The notes beneath the pieces were generated by a model that searched no databases, had not been told where the DNA came from, and saw only the letters and a program-made list of their open reading frames with translations. From Picocystis sp. L7 (Eukaryota; Chlorophyta; Picocystophyceae; Picocystales; Picocystaceae), in contig QXJR01000019.1 of NCBI GenBank assembly GCA_020975725.1, forward strand, positions 248,001-312,000: 64,000 bases of DNA. The letters are read 5' to 3'. Positions 32,868-41,600 of the stretch are shown one piece after another. The position numbers and the translations under genes are program-made. Every line of letters starts with the position of its first letter. Position 1 is the first letter of the stretch.

Positions 32868-33140
32868 TCAAATCGAACTGAAACATGCAAGAAGTACGAG
32901 TACCGTTGTTCCCCGATGCGTGCACCGGCGCAGAAAATCGACTCGGGTGCGGAGTTTCTGTACAAGAAAACAAATCAGATAGTTCCTTTTCATGCATGGG
33001 AAGAGCAGAATCGCTTGAGGAGGCTCCCTCTGTCTTAGCTCCATAAGAAGGAATCCCACACATTGTACACTCACCTTCGCTTCATGCTCCAATACTGCGA
33101 GGACGGTTCTTAAGGCACCATCCATGTCGCTACTGGACAT
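32868..33140 (-). CDS. possible small two-exon gene
   Basis: Exon 1 33140-33075 encodes MSSSDMDGALRTVLAVLEHEAK and ends at a strong donor, AAG|GTGAGT. A good acceptor, TTGTTTTCTTGTACAG, lies at 32958, so a 117-nt phase-0 intron would join it to exon 2 (32957-32868), giving 51 residues with a hydrophobic C-terminus. CTGAT, 16 nt before the acceptor, may be the branch site. The splice signals are better than the coding evidence: I recognise no family, and other downstream exons in another frame (32645-32856) are conceivable. It is upstream of the SET gene on the same strand, so it could also be a 5' UTR exon of that gene. Confidence 0.3.
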   Translation of the reverse strand: MSSSDMDGALRTVLAVLEHEAKVSVQCVGFLLMELRQREPPQAILLFPCMKRNYLICFLVQKLRTRVDFLRRCTHRGTTVLVLLACFSSI

Positions 33141-33444
33141 GTTCTAGCATTCTTGGTGACAAGAACTCACACCGTCGATGGTTGCCTATCGATCGGTTGC
33201 GAAAAGCGACCATGGGACGACACCTCTCCCTTCCACCTCCATCACATTCAACATTTGCCAAGCCTTGCCTATGTGCCCATGCAACACACCTACCTCAAAT
33301 CGGTCTACGCCATCCTTGCTTGGGATGCATGTCTTTTGAATTCCTTGCACAATGCTCTTCCAAGTGCTCATTGGAGACCCCTTCACCGACCTCATCCATC
33401 CCGAATGTACCTTGGTTTCGTAAACTTTCGACATTCACCTCGAC
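33141..33444. other. intergenic, no gene recognised
   Basis: About 300 bp before the SDR gene. Overlapping short frames occur on both strands without domains. Confidence 0.4.
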
Positions 33445-34260
33445 ATGGCGCACGCGCTGCTTCCCACCACGCGCTTCCACGTGCGTTCCAAGCGGGCAGG
33501 CGGCACTAGGAGCAGCATCAGACACTCATCTTGCGTCCATGCGTCGATCGCGGAGGCAGAGCGCGTGCTTGTAGTGGGAGCGAGCCGAGGAGCTGGGCTG
33601 GCGGTGGCCAAGCACTTGAGCCACAGCGAAGCGTTCGTGGCCTTGGCCAGCACACAGCTGGACAGCAAGGACGTGGAGCTACTGGACGCAGGAGTGGAAA
33701 TCGTGGCGCGAGGAGATGCCCGAGACGAAGGTTTCGTATCGAAACTGGTGAAAATGGCCAGGCCGGACGTGATTGTCAGCTGCATAGGAGGAAAGGTGGG
33801 AGATTGTCGCAGAGCCGACTATACCGGAAATCGATGTTTGATTGATGCTGCAGTGAACCAAGGGGTGGGAAAGTTTGTCCTCCTTTCCTCGATTGGGGCC
33901 GGAGACAGTGAGGTAGCCATCCCTGGACCTTCCAAAGATGCGGTCATGCCACTCATGATGGACAAGACCAGGGCTGAGATCTACCTCAAAGAGAGCGGGA
34001 TCCTTCATTACTTCATTTTGCGCGCAGGTCCGCTGTTCCATGGCGACGGGGGCGAGTCTCTCCTCAGCGAAAGCCCTACTGCTTACGGAGAAATGTCGTA
34101 CGCAAGCTTGTCAAAGGTCGTGCAAGACTGCCTGACAGAAGGAAAGCTGTGGAGCAAGACATACTCGGGCGTCGATAGAGGACGAATATACGTCAGCAAT
34201 CCCTTCGTACGACCTCTGGAATCGTTTGAGCCCATCCCCTTCCCGATTGTGGAGTTGTGA
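33445..34260 (+). CDS. plastid-targeted atypical SDR / NAD(P)-binding protein
   Basis: 271 residues. The first 35 residues (MAHALLPTTRFHVRSKRAGG and onward) are basic with no acidic residue, like a chloroplast transit peptide. The Rossmann start is RVLVVGASRGAGLAVAKHL, an atypical GxSxGxG-type nucleotide loop. Later blocks are DVIVSCIGGKVGD, FVLLSSIGAGDS, a Y-x3-K-like region shifted to DKTRAEIYLKESG, and YFILRAGPLF. These fit the NmrA/SDR_a5 group found in plant plastids, some members of which act in chlorophyll or quinone metabolism or as assembly factors. The catalytic Tyr-x3-Lys is not evident, so an enzymatic role is uncertain. Confidence 0.85.
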   Translation: MAHALLPTTRFHVRSKRAGGTRSSIRHSSCVHASIAEAERVLVVGASRGAGLAVAKHLSHSEAFVALASTQLDSKDVELLDAGVEIVARGDARDEGFVSKLVKMARPDVIVSCIGGKVGDCRRADYTGNRCLIDAAVNQGVGKFVLLSSIGAGDSEVAIPGPSKDAVMPLMMDKTRAEIYLKESGILHYFILRAGPLFHGDGGESLLSESPTAYGEMSYASLSKVVQDCLTEGKLWSKTYSGVDRGRIYVSNPFVRPLESFEPIPFPIVEL

Positions 34261-35417
34261 GAATTAGGTTCCCATGGGTGGGGCGTTGGATCAGGACAAG
34301 CTTGTGGGTGTGCTCTTTTGCCCTCATTCCGTAGCAAGTGTGCGAAACATGACGGCACGTGGCGCAAAGTTGAATAAGCCAGGCTTTGTTTTCCCTCACT
34401 ATATGTAAGCGAGACAAGCTCTTGTGTCGCAGTTTTCTTGTTGCCTCAATGGTCCCTCACAGGTCCTGATCTTGGCAAGGTAGGAAAACATCATGTGCAG
34501 TGTGCCTTTTGCACCACCTCTAGTGGTGAACAACTTGAGACTGATTGTGTATGGCATTGCCAGTACGCAGCTCGAGTATGCTGTGCACACGTATGCGCTG
34601 GATTTTCTTGCCTAGCAATCACAACTGTGCCATGTACGTTTGGGTTAGACCGGCCAATTGATGCAGAAGTGTTGCGATGTCATTGGGGAAGCACCAGGCA
34701 CACCTCTTCGCGAGTAGGCTCACCGAATTACGTTCGCCCGTCCACACTTCTGCAATGAAAGCCATGCGCTCATGCGATAGTATGTGAAAGTGAGCAGCTC
34801 TGGCAAGGTACCGGATCATACCATAGCAACTAAGAGAATCATCTCCACGCTACCCACCTTAAACCTGTACTGTCAGGCGCTCCAAGTATGCACGTCAGTA
34901 GGTATTGACAAAGCCGGTCCATCGCTAGCTGGACCCCTGAGCTTGGCTCTTGGCTTGGGAGACACTTCTGAGTACCGTCATGTAACTGTCGCTATCCTTC
35001 CTGCATTGTGCATGTTTTTTTCTTGAATCCCCTTGCCCCGACGTTCACTTCAATCGTATCAGTCGGTGTGTACACTTGGAAGGTTCGTAGAGCACAAAAC
35101 GATGACGCAACACCTTCCTCTACGCCCCTCGGTCCGATTCCGGGTATCGGAAGGTAGATTCCACTTCCCGGACCCTCCACCGAACCAGCACACGCCGAGG
35201 ATCTCGCTCCCAGTCTCGGTTCCTTTCGAACCTGGAATTTACCCCAGTGAAAGGGGATTCGACCCGGATTCCTTCCCGGTTGGAACGGGTGGAAAGGTGG
35301 TTGGCTTGGTGTGCGATTTCGACACGTGGATTCCGACACTCGAGAGACCGCTGCTCACGTCGCACACGCGACTTCGCGCACTTGGAGAGGATTAGGAAAC
35401 GGATTTTGGACTTGAAA
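34261..35417. other. intergenic, no gene recognised
   Basis: About 1.16 kb between two plus-strand genes. No frame has a recognisable motif. The frame of the ThDP enzyme is open upstream to 35247 but is Arg-rich and unlike the enzyme start. It holds the SDR 3' UTR and the ThDP-enzyme promoter. Confidence 0.4.
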
Positions 35418-37346
35418 ATGGACGCGAAGCAGGAGGAAGCGCGTAGCCTGACCGTGGCCGAGTACGTGGCGGAAGCGCTGGTGTCGGCAGGGGTTACGCA
35501 CGTGTTCGGTGGACATGGTGGAACAGTCATCCCACTCATCAACGCCATCTGTGCGCATCCCAACCTAGAATGGATCTACATGAGGAACGAAAATAGCGCC
35601 AGCCTAGCTGCTGCAGCGCAGGCGAAGCTTACCGGAAAGCTTTCCTGCTGTGTGGCCACCTCAGGACCAGGGGCGACAAACCTCACCACTGGCTTGGTTG
35701 CGGCAGCAAAAGACAAAGTAAGGGTCATCGCCATCACGGGAATGAAATTGTCCTGGAAAGTGGACCATGCGGACTTTCAGGACTGTGACCAGACGGACAT
35801 TTTCCGCTCAGGGGGGCTGCAGTTTAGCAGCACTGTGATGAACAAAGCAGCTATGGTACCGTTACTACGAAACGCCATCGCAGTTGCGTACGAGCAACAC
35901 ACGGCAGTGCACCTTGCTATACCCGAGGATATCCAAGCAGAAACTCTCATTCGCCAAGCAACCGGAAAGGGTGGACAGCTTTTTATGAACTTGCACAGGC
36001 TTGCTAGCGTGCACCCTGCCGGTTTGCGCTATGGGTACGATGCCAACAGTGGGGATGTCGAATCCGTCTGTCCACGTGCTTTGAAAGAAGCAGCGTGTGT
36101 TCTCAACAATGCTCGATCACCAGAGCAACCTCGGCCAAGGATTATCATTGGTGTTGGTAGCATGGCAACCGGGGCTTCGGAGGCCATCCTTCAACTTGCA
36201 GAGTATTTGAATGCCCCAATAGTCACCCAGCTGGATGCCAAGGGTATCGTAAACGAAAGTCACCCACTGGTAGTGGGTGTGTTGGGCATCTTTGGGAATC
36301 CGGGGTTGGAAGCAGCCCGCACTATCGTGGAAACGTCGGACCTGGCCATCTGCATAGGTGTCTCCGAGGCGATGGAGCTTCTCGCCGGACACGACGGTCT
36401 GCAACGTAGGCAGATGATACAAGTGGAGCCAGATGAGATTGCCAACGCAGGTTTTGGTTGGCAGGCAGAAGCGAAGCTTTTCGGTCCTGTAGGGACTGTG
36501 CTGCGGGCACTCAAGATCAGGCTTGAAAACTCCCATTCACAGAAGACGAACGGAAAGTTCACGTTTCCAGATGGGACAGAGCATTTTACGCCCCAAAGCC
36601 TCAGGGATGCCAGCAACGCCAGTGCACAGCAAGCGTGGGACTTTTTCTTGTCCGGTCGTTGGAAGGAACAGATGCCCAAAGTGGTTGGCACATACTTTGG
36701 CAGTCTTCCAACCTTGGTGAATTTAGATGAAGGTGACGCACCTTGGAAGTTCAAGATCGATCACGAAGAAAGGCCAGGGTTCTGCCATCCCATGCGTGTT
36801 TTCAATGCATTGGGCCCCATGTTGAAAAGTGATTCAACCATTGCCATCGACACCGGGGACTCCACCCTATGGGCCAGCCTTGCTTTGTGTCTCACGGGTC
36901 ACCAGCGGGTTCTGGTAGACCTTGCGCTGGGTACAATGGGGTACAGCATCTGTGCCAGCATTGCTGCTGGCGTCACCAACCGTGACTCCCAGGTGGTTTG
37001 CATAGTGGGAGATGGAGCCATCCAGATGACCATTGGAGAGCTCATAGTAGCCAAGCAGATGAAGCTGAAGCATTTCCTGGTGATTGTGGTCAACAATGGC
37101 CTGCTTGGTCGGGTGCACTACGGTTGGGAAGGGGTCCAGGGCGACACCATTGATGTTCCAGACTTCGTCGCCGTGGCCAAAGCCTACGGGGGGTCCGGTG
37201 CCCGCATCTCTCATCCGGAAGAGATTGCACCAGTATTGGAGGAGGGTTTGGGCCACGAGGGTCTTTACTTGATCGAAGTGATGGAAGATCCAGCCATGAA
37301 GGCGCCCATGGTCTCCATCTCTCCAGACGTGGATTACTTTGCCTGA
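35418..37346 (+). CDS. ThDP-dependent enzyme of the acetolactate synthase / pyruvate oxidase superfamily
   Basis: 642 residues from the Met at 35418 (MDAKQEEARSLTVAEYVAEA), with no obvious transit peptide. The PYR domain has GVTHVFGGHGGTVIPLI and the catalytic glutamate E58 in YMRNENSAS, then ATSGPGATNLTTGL. The middle domain has NAPIVTQLDAKGIV and GVLGIFGNPG. The PP domain has the ThDP/Mg motif GDGAIQ starting at G531 and the closing NN pair at 559-560. The architecture and length fit acetolactate synthase, pyruvate oxidase or related decarboxylases. Substrate residues do not let me choose between them, and the cytosolic look argues against the plastid acetolactate synthase of branched-chain synthesis. 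Confidence 0.88.
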   Translation: MDAKQEEARSLTVAEYVAEALVSAGVTHVFGGHGGTVIPLINAICAHPNLEWIYMRNENSASLAAAAQAKLTGKLSCCVATSGPGATNLTTGLVAAAKDKVRVIAITGMKLSWKVDHADFQDCDQTDIFRSGGLQFSSTVMNKAAMVPLLRNAIAVAYEQHTAVHLAIPEDIQAETLIRQATGKGGQLFMNLHRLASVHPAGLRYGYDANSGDVESVCPRALKEAACVLNNARSPEQPRPRIIIGVGSMATGASEAILQLAEYLNAPIVTQLDAKGIVNESHPLVVGVLGIFGNPGLEAARTIVETSDLAICIGVSEAMELLAGHDGLQRRQMIQVEPDEIANAGFGWQAEAKLFGPVGTVLRALKIRLENSHSQKTNGKFTFPDGTEHFTPQSLRDASNASAQQAWDFFLSGRWKEQMPKVVGTYFGSLPTLVNLDEGDAPWKFKIDHEERPGFCHPMRVFNALGPMLKSDSTIAIDTGDSTLWASLALCLTGHQRVLVDLALGTMGYSICASIAAGVTNRDSQVVCIVGDGAIQMTIGELIVAKQMKLKHFLVIVVNNGLLGRVHYGWEGVQGDTIDVPDFVAVAKAYGGSGARISHPEEIAPVLEEGLGHEGLYLIEVMEDPAMKAPMVSISPDVDYFA

Positions 37347-37599
37347 TCCTGGTGCCTTTGCTTCACATCGTCATGTACGAGGCCGTGATTGCTTGTCATC
37401 GCCCTCCTCGCTTCCCATTGTGTCATTTGATGTGTCTCTTCCTGGTATGGGTTCCCATCTGCCCTCCCTCTTGCATTGGCTGTCTCATTCATGGCCGAGA
37501 AAGGCTCGGGCGAGCACCTGCACCTCCTCCCCAAACTTGAAACACGAGTTGTCAAACAAAGCAGAAGCAAAAAAAGCGAAAACAAAAGGGGACAAGGCC

Positions 37600-38721
37600 A
37601 TGGTTTCATGCGCCATTTCGCCGACGATGGCGTCGGCGATGCGCGCGGGAAAAGGAGCGATGCGATGGCGCACGAAGGCGTCGGAAGGAGAAGGAAGCCT
37701 CCTGAGGCGCGGGAGAGGCTCGGAGGAGGAGGCGAGCGCCAAGTGCGTGCTGGGCAGGTCGGAGGTGCCGTTCCTGCGGCTGGTCCACCGTGGAAAAGTG
37801 CGCGACACGTACGCCATGGGATCGGACGCTTCGCTTGGAGAGCCGGAAGGACGAAAAGACGACGTCCTGGTGGTGGTGACGACGGACCGACAGTCCGCGT
37901 TCGACCGCGTGTTGGCCAACGTGCCGTTCAAAGGACAAGTGCTCAACCAGACAGCTCAATGGTGGTTCCAGAAAACAAGACACATTGTGCCGAATGCATT
38001 GATTTCGGTGCCAGATCCCAATGTCAGCATCATGGCCAAGTGCCGAGTCTTCCCTGTGGAATTCGTGGTGCGTGGATACATGACCGGGAGCACCAGCACC
38101 TCCTTGTGGACCCATTACAAGAATGGAGAACGTACCTACTGTGGAAACACACTCCCGGATGGCATGTCCAAGAATCAGAAGCTGGAAAGGAACATCATCA
38201 CGCCCACCACAAAGGCTGAAGACCACGACGTACCTATCAGCCCTCAGGAAGTGGTGCAAATGGGGCTCATGAACCAAGAAGATTGGGATTACACCAGCCA
38301 GAAGGCCCTGGAGCTGTTTGAGTTTGGGCAGCAGGAGGCGGCCAAGAGGGGGCTCATCCTCGTGGACACAAAGTACGAGTTCGGGAAGGACCAAGAAGGC
38401 AATATCCTACTCATCGATGAGGTGCACACCCCGGATAGCAGTAGGTACTGGGTGCATTCTACATACGAAGAAAGGTTCAGGAAGGGCATGGAGCCGGAAA
38501 ACATAGACAAGGAATTCCTCCGGCTGTGGTTTGTGGACAATTGCGATCCGTACAATGACGAGACGCTGCCAGAAGCACCCGCGGAGCTCGTCCGCGAGTT
38601 GTCCCGTAGGTACGTTTTGCTGTACGAGACGATCACGGGCCAAGCGTTCGCGCTTCCGCCGTTGGATGTGGATTGCAACGAGAGGATCTGCAATAACCTG
38701 AGACAGGCACGTGGTTGGTGA
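37600..38721 (+). CDS. purC: SAICAR synthetase (phosphoribosylaminoimidazole-succinocarboxamide synthase)
   Basis: 373 residues from the Met at 37600. About 65 N-terminal residues rich in Ala, Ser, Arg and Lys look like a plastid transit peptide. The enzyme core starts LRLVHRGKVRDTYAMG, the HxGKVRDxY start of the family. It continues TTDRQSAFDRVLANVPFKG, VRGYMTGSTSTSLW and GLILVDTKYEFGKD, the second family signature, and closes with the helical tail LSRRYVLLYETITGQAF. It is the single-domain form (yeast Ade1/plant type). The enzyme joins aspartate to CAIR using ATP to form SAICAR, the substrate of adenylosuccinate lyase, which is also in this window. It is convergent with the glycosyltransferase at a 35-bp gap. 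Confidence 0.95.
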   Translation: MVSCAISPTMASAMRAGKGAMRWRTKASEGEGSLLRRGRGSEEEASAKCVLGRSEVPFLRLVHRGKVRDTYAMGSDASLGEPEGRKDDVLVVVTTDRQSAFDRVLANVPFKGQVLNQTAQWWFQKTRHIVPNALISVPDPNVSIMAKCRVFPVEFVVRGYMTGSTSTSLWTHYKNGERTYCGNTLPDGMSKNQKLERNIITPTTKAEDHDVPISPQEVVQMGLMNQEDWDYTSQKALELFEFGQQEAAKRGLILVDTKYEFGKDQEGNILLIDEVHTPDSSRYWVHSTYEERFRKGMEPENIDKEFLRLWFVDNCDPYNDETLPEAPAELVRELSRRYVLLYETITGQAFALPPLDVDCNERICNNLRQARGW

Positions 38722-38756
38722 AGTGGCTGGCTCAAGAGAATCCAGCTGCACTTTAT

Positions 38757-39881
38757 TTACGAGAGAAACCAATCTTTTTCGAAATCGAAACCTGGAAACT
38801 CCTTCCTTATTCGTTCCCTCGGCTTGTCGCTCCCGAAGAGGAACACGCGCACCACCGATCCCTGTTGCATCACGGCCGCCTCCGGTACCGGCCAGCCTGG
38901 CTTCCAATCTACGCATACGAGCTGCGCGCCTGCATCTTCCATGAGCGTGCTGATGTGCTTCAGAGTCTCTCCCCGTCCCCACAGTTGGATGCGTTTGCCA
39001 TGGGCGGGTCCTTCTGGTTGGCAGAAGTAGTGCACCTTGCACTTTTGCAGGTTTGGGAGAGAGTTTTTCCGATTGGTCCTGGTAGACTGGGTTCTGTGTT
39101 GCCTCCAAAAGTACAGCGGTTCCGGTACCTTGGCAACCTTGTATCCGCGCACGAACCATCGGTTCCAGAAGTCTATGTCCACGGGCCAATCGGTATTTTC
39201 GTGATACCCGCACATGTCCTCCAGCACTTGTTTCTTGTACAGTCCGCTCTGGTGGAGGGCCGGTATTTCCAGGAACCTCGCTTTCATCATCTGTTGGTGT
39301 GTGAGCAATCCATTCTGCCATTGTGCGTACTTGGTCATGCCGTCGGTGATGTGTCCCACCAGTCCGATTTGCGAGCACGCCGCATCCAGCGTGGGATCTC
39401 CCTGCATGGCTTGCACGAGTTTGAGGAACCTATCCGGCGGGCACAGATCGTCGGCTTCCATGTGTCCCACGTAGTCCGCCTGTGCGGCCAACAAGGCGGC
39501 GTTCAGCGCGTGTCCGTGTCCTTTCCTGTCTGAGGCCAGGACGACCAATCGATTTCCTGGACGTCTCCTCGCCAGGACTTGTTCCACTCCTGGCGGGAGG
39601 TCTTGGTGCTTCATGTCGGCCTTCGTTTCCATCCCGTCCTCCCATTTTTTCCTGGCTTGCGACTCGTCCGAATCGTCGACGTGCACGTGTTCCTGCCGTT
39701 CGGCGATGCGCTCCAGGTACGCCTTCGATCCGTCCTGGGACGCGTCGTCCACCGCAAGCAGGGACACGTCCACGCCCACTTGTGCCAACACGTCGCCCAC
39801 GCAATCGCCGAGGTAAGGCATCGCGTTGTACACGGGAAGGAGCACCGCGACGCGCACGCGCGACGCCATCGCATCCGCCAT
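38757..39881 (-). CDS. GT2-family glycosyltransferase resembling B3GNTL1 (queuosine galactosyltransferase type)
   Basis: 374 residues from the Met at 39881 (MADAMASRVRVAVLLPVYNA). The GT-A fold shows LLPVYNAMPYLGDCV, LAVDDASQDGSK, the GHGHALNAAL helix and the metal-binding EADD in GHMEADDLCPP. The middle (QIGLVGHITDG, YAQWQNGLLTHQQMMKARF) and the C-terminal second domain (RIQLWGRGETLKHISTL ... EFPGFDFEKDWFLS) follow human B3GNTL1 in order, including its closing EGQDFLHFS-like end. Human B3GNTL1 has been reported as the galactosyltransferase for queuosine in tRNA-Tyr. The same job here is an inference from overall layout, not from diagnostic residues. No signal peptide is seen, consistent with a cytosolic enzyme. 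Confidence 0.85.
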   Translation of the reverse strand: MADAMASRVRVAVLLPVYNAMPYLGDCVGDVLAQVGVDVSLLAVDDASQDGSKAYLERIAERQEHVHVDDSDESQARKKWEDGMETKADMKHQDLPPGVEQVLARRRPGNRLVVLASDRKGHGHALNAALLAAQADYVGHMEADDLCPPDRFLKLVQAMQGDPTLDAACSQIGLVGHITDGMTKYAQWQNGLLTHQQMMKARFLEIPALHQSGLYKKQVLEDMCGYHENTDWPVDIDFWNRWFVRGYKVAKVPEPLYFWRQHRTQSTRTNRKNSLPNLQKCKVHYFCQPEGPAHGKRIQLWGRGETLKHISTLMEDAGAQLVCVDWKPGWPVPEAAVMQQGSVVRVFLFGSDKPRERIRKEFPGFDFEKDWFLS

Positions 39882-40347
39882 CGCCTCTCGAAGCAACGAG
39901 GCACGTGTGCCGCAGAGGAATCCACCCTTCTCCTCCCCTCCCCCTCCAAGAGGGAGTTTCTTCTCTGCTGCGAGACACGGTCCTTCGAGGCACGGTTTCG
40001 CGTCGGAGCGCGTGTCGAGATGGCGTCGCGTGCGCCATGGAAGAGAATCGGGAGCGTGCGTCTCCGAGAACCGCCGTAGAGGACGCAGAAAGTGCTCGTG
40101 GATCGCGAAACGCGATGCAAGGAGGTGCGGCGGGAACCGTGGAGGTGCGGACGGACGGGAAAGGCGACGTTCCTGCGAATCTGGCGGCGTTGGATGGTCG
40201 TGCATCTGGACGTGACGTTCCTGGACGGACGCAACGTTCCATCCACGCGTTCCAATTCCACACCGAGACCAAAGGATGGGAACGATCCCGTGCGAGCCTC
40301 TTCGCTTCGTCGCAAGCGACGACCTCCACGTGCACTTGGCTTGCGTC

Positions 40348-40390
40348 CTTCCTTCCCCTCTTTCCTTCCTTCCCCTCTTTCCTTCCTTTC
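40348..40390. repeat. pyrimidine-rich 17-bp tandem repeat
   Basis: The unit ccttccttcccctcttt occurs twice in tandem plus a partial third copy. It is purely C/T on the plus strand, which is prone to slippage. Confidence 0.85.
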
Positions 40391-40548
40391 TCCGGGATCC
40401 ACATCACGTCTTCTTCCACTTGTAGGAGGCCGGATGGACGCCGTCCGAGGCTCCTGTGCGAGCCGAACACGCGTCAAACCTGTGCGCATCGGTCGTCTCC
40501 ATTCCTGGTACTCGACGGACCTCTCCTCCGGTCAAACCTCGCCCATAC

Positions 40549-40930
40549 AAACTCCCCTCCGAGCGAGAAGAAACTCCTCCATGGATGGAGAAGAAACTCT
40601 CCCCTCCGAGCGAGGAGGAACTCCTCCATGGATGGAGAAGAAACTCTCCCCTCCGAGCGAGAAGAAACTCCTCCATGGATGGAGAAGAAACTCTCCCCTC
40701 CGAGCGAGAAGAAACTCCTCCATGGATGGAGAAGAAACTCTCCCCTCCGAGCGAGGAGGAACTCCTCCATGGATGGAGAAGAAACTCTCCCCTCCGAGCG
40801 AGAAGAAACTCCTCCATGGATGGAGAAGAAACTCTCCCCTCCGAGCGAGGAGGAACTCCTCCATGGATGGAGAAGAAACTCTCCCCTCCGAGCGAGGAGG
40901 AACTCTCCATGGATGGAGAAGAAACTCCCT
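40549..40930. repeat. 47-bp minisatellite, about eight units
   Basis: CCATGG sites recur at 40581, 40628, 40675, 40722, 40769, 40816 and 40863 (exactly 47 bp apart), then at 40909 (46 bp). Two unit types alternate, differing in gagaagaaact versus gaggaggaact. Each unit includes the arms CTCCAT/ATGGAG separated by GG. Because 47 is not a multiple of three and the unit has no stop in any frame, the array is open in all six frames. Confidence 0.95.
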
Positions 40931-41034
40931 TGGGTTCGGAACCAGGTGAACTTGGGGTTAATTCGAAACGCGGTGGGGGGATGACCGAGAGAGGATGGGG
41001 TTAACTCGGGGTTACCTTCCACTTCGGTTCGGCG

Positions 41035-41454
41035 ATGCGCGCTTGGGACGCATGGACGGCGTCGAGCGCATGCAGCGGCGTTTCAGCGGCCTGTTTGGTG
41101 GATCTGGAGGGTGGTGAGGTCGTGGGAAGACACGGGATGGGATTCGCAGCACGGACGAGGGACGCAGAAGCCGCCGCCGTGGCGGCAGGAGTGCGACGTG
41201 GGGACCTCATGCGAAGGATCGTGTGCTTCGGAGGCGCAGAATACGTGGTCACGAACGTCAGGAGGAGGACCTACGCCATGAGATGTGCAGGATCGCAGAA
41301 AGAAAGGGCCAGGAAGGACGGAGCCATGCACGGAGCCGGTGGAGCCGTGGTCGGTGGCGAAGGACGGTTCGTCGTCTGCGCCACCTACGACGCAGAACAG
41401 GACGAAGGAAGAGCAGTCAAAACCGTGGAAGATCTTCTGGACGTACTGCGTTGA
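41035..41454 (+). CDS. profilin
   Basis: 139 residues, close to the usual 125-140. It starts with a Trp-bearing helix (MRAWDAWTASSACSG), then an AACLVDLEGGEVVGRHG strand pair replacing the usual AAIIGQDGSVWA. The C-terminal half is the most recognisable: IVCFGGAEYVVTNVRRRTYAMRC (GGxKYMV-type strand), GGAVVGGEGRFVVCATYD (T-x-A-x-V-x-G-x-YD strand) and a final amphipathic helix, RAVKTVEDLLDVLR. Profilin binds actin monomers and polyproline. Divergence from plant profilins is considerable, with an insertion of basic residues (SQKERARKDGAMHG). Confidence 0.78.
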   Translation: MRAWDAWTASSACSGVSAACLVDLEGGEVVGRHGMGFAARTRDAEAAAVAAGVRRGDLMRRIVCFGGAEYVVTNVRRRTYAMRCAGSQKERARKDGAMHGAGGAVVGGEGRFVVCATYDAEQDEGRAVKTVEDLLDVLR

Positions 41455-41600
41455 CGTGAATTGGAGGAACACGTACACGGAACCGAACGAGGGCCTTCCT
41501 CGAGAAAAGCAGGTCGGAGGCTACAATCACCCGAGCGAATTGGCGAGGATGAAGACCGCAGGGAGACGTAGTGCACATAAAAAAAAAATCAATCCAACCT

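Larger units (their letters stand above)
39882..41034. other. divergent intergenic region with repeats, open in many frames
   Basis: About 1.15 kb between the GT2 start (minus) and profilin (plus). Long frames cross it on both strands (up to 500 codons), but they are chance effects of high GC and of the stop-free tandem repeat. Content: a pyrimidine-rich 17-bp repeat near 40348 and a 47-bp minisatellite from 40549. Confidence 0.5.

Noticed and set aside
39430-41022. Long overlapping ORFs on both strands (up to 500 codons)
   Set aside because: They overlap each other and the GT2 gene, have no domains, and are explained by high GC plus the stop-free 47-bp repeat.
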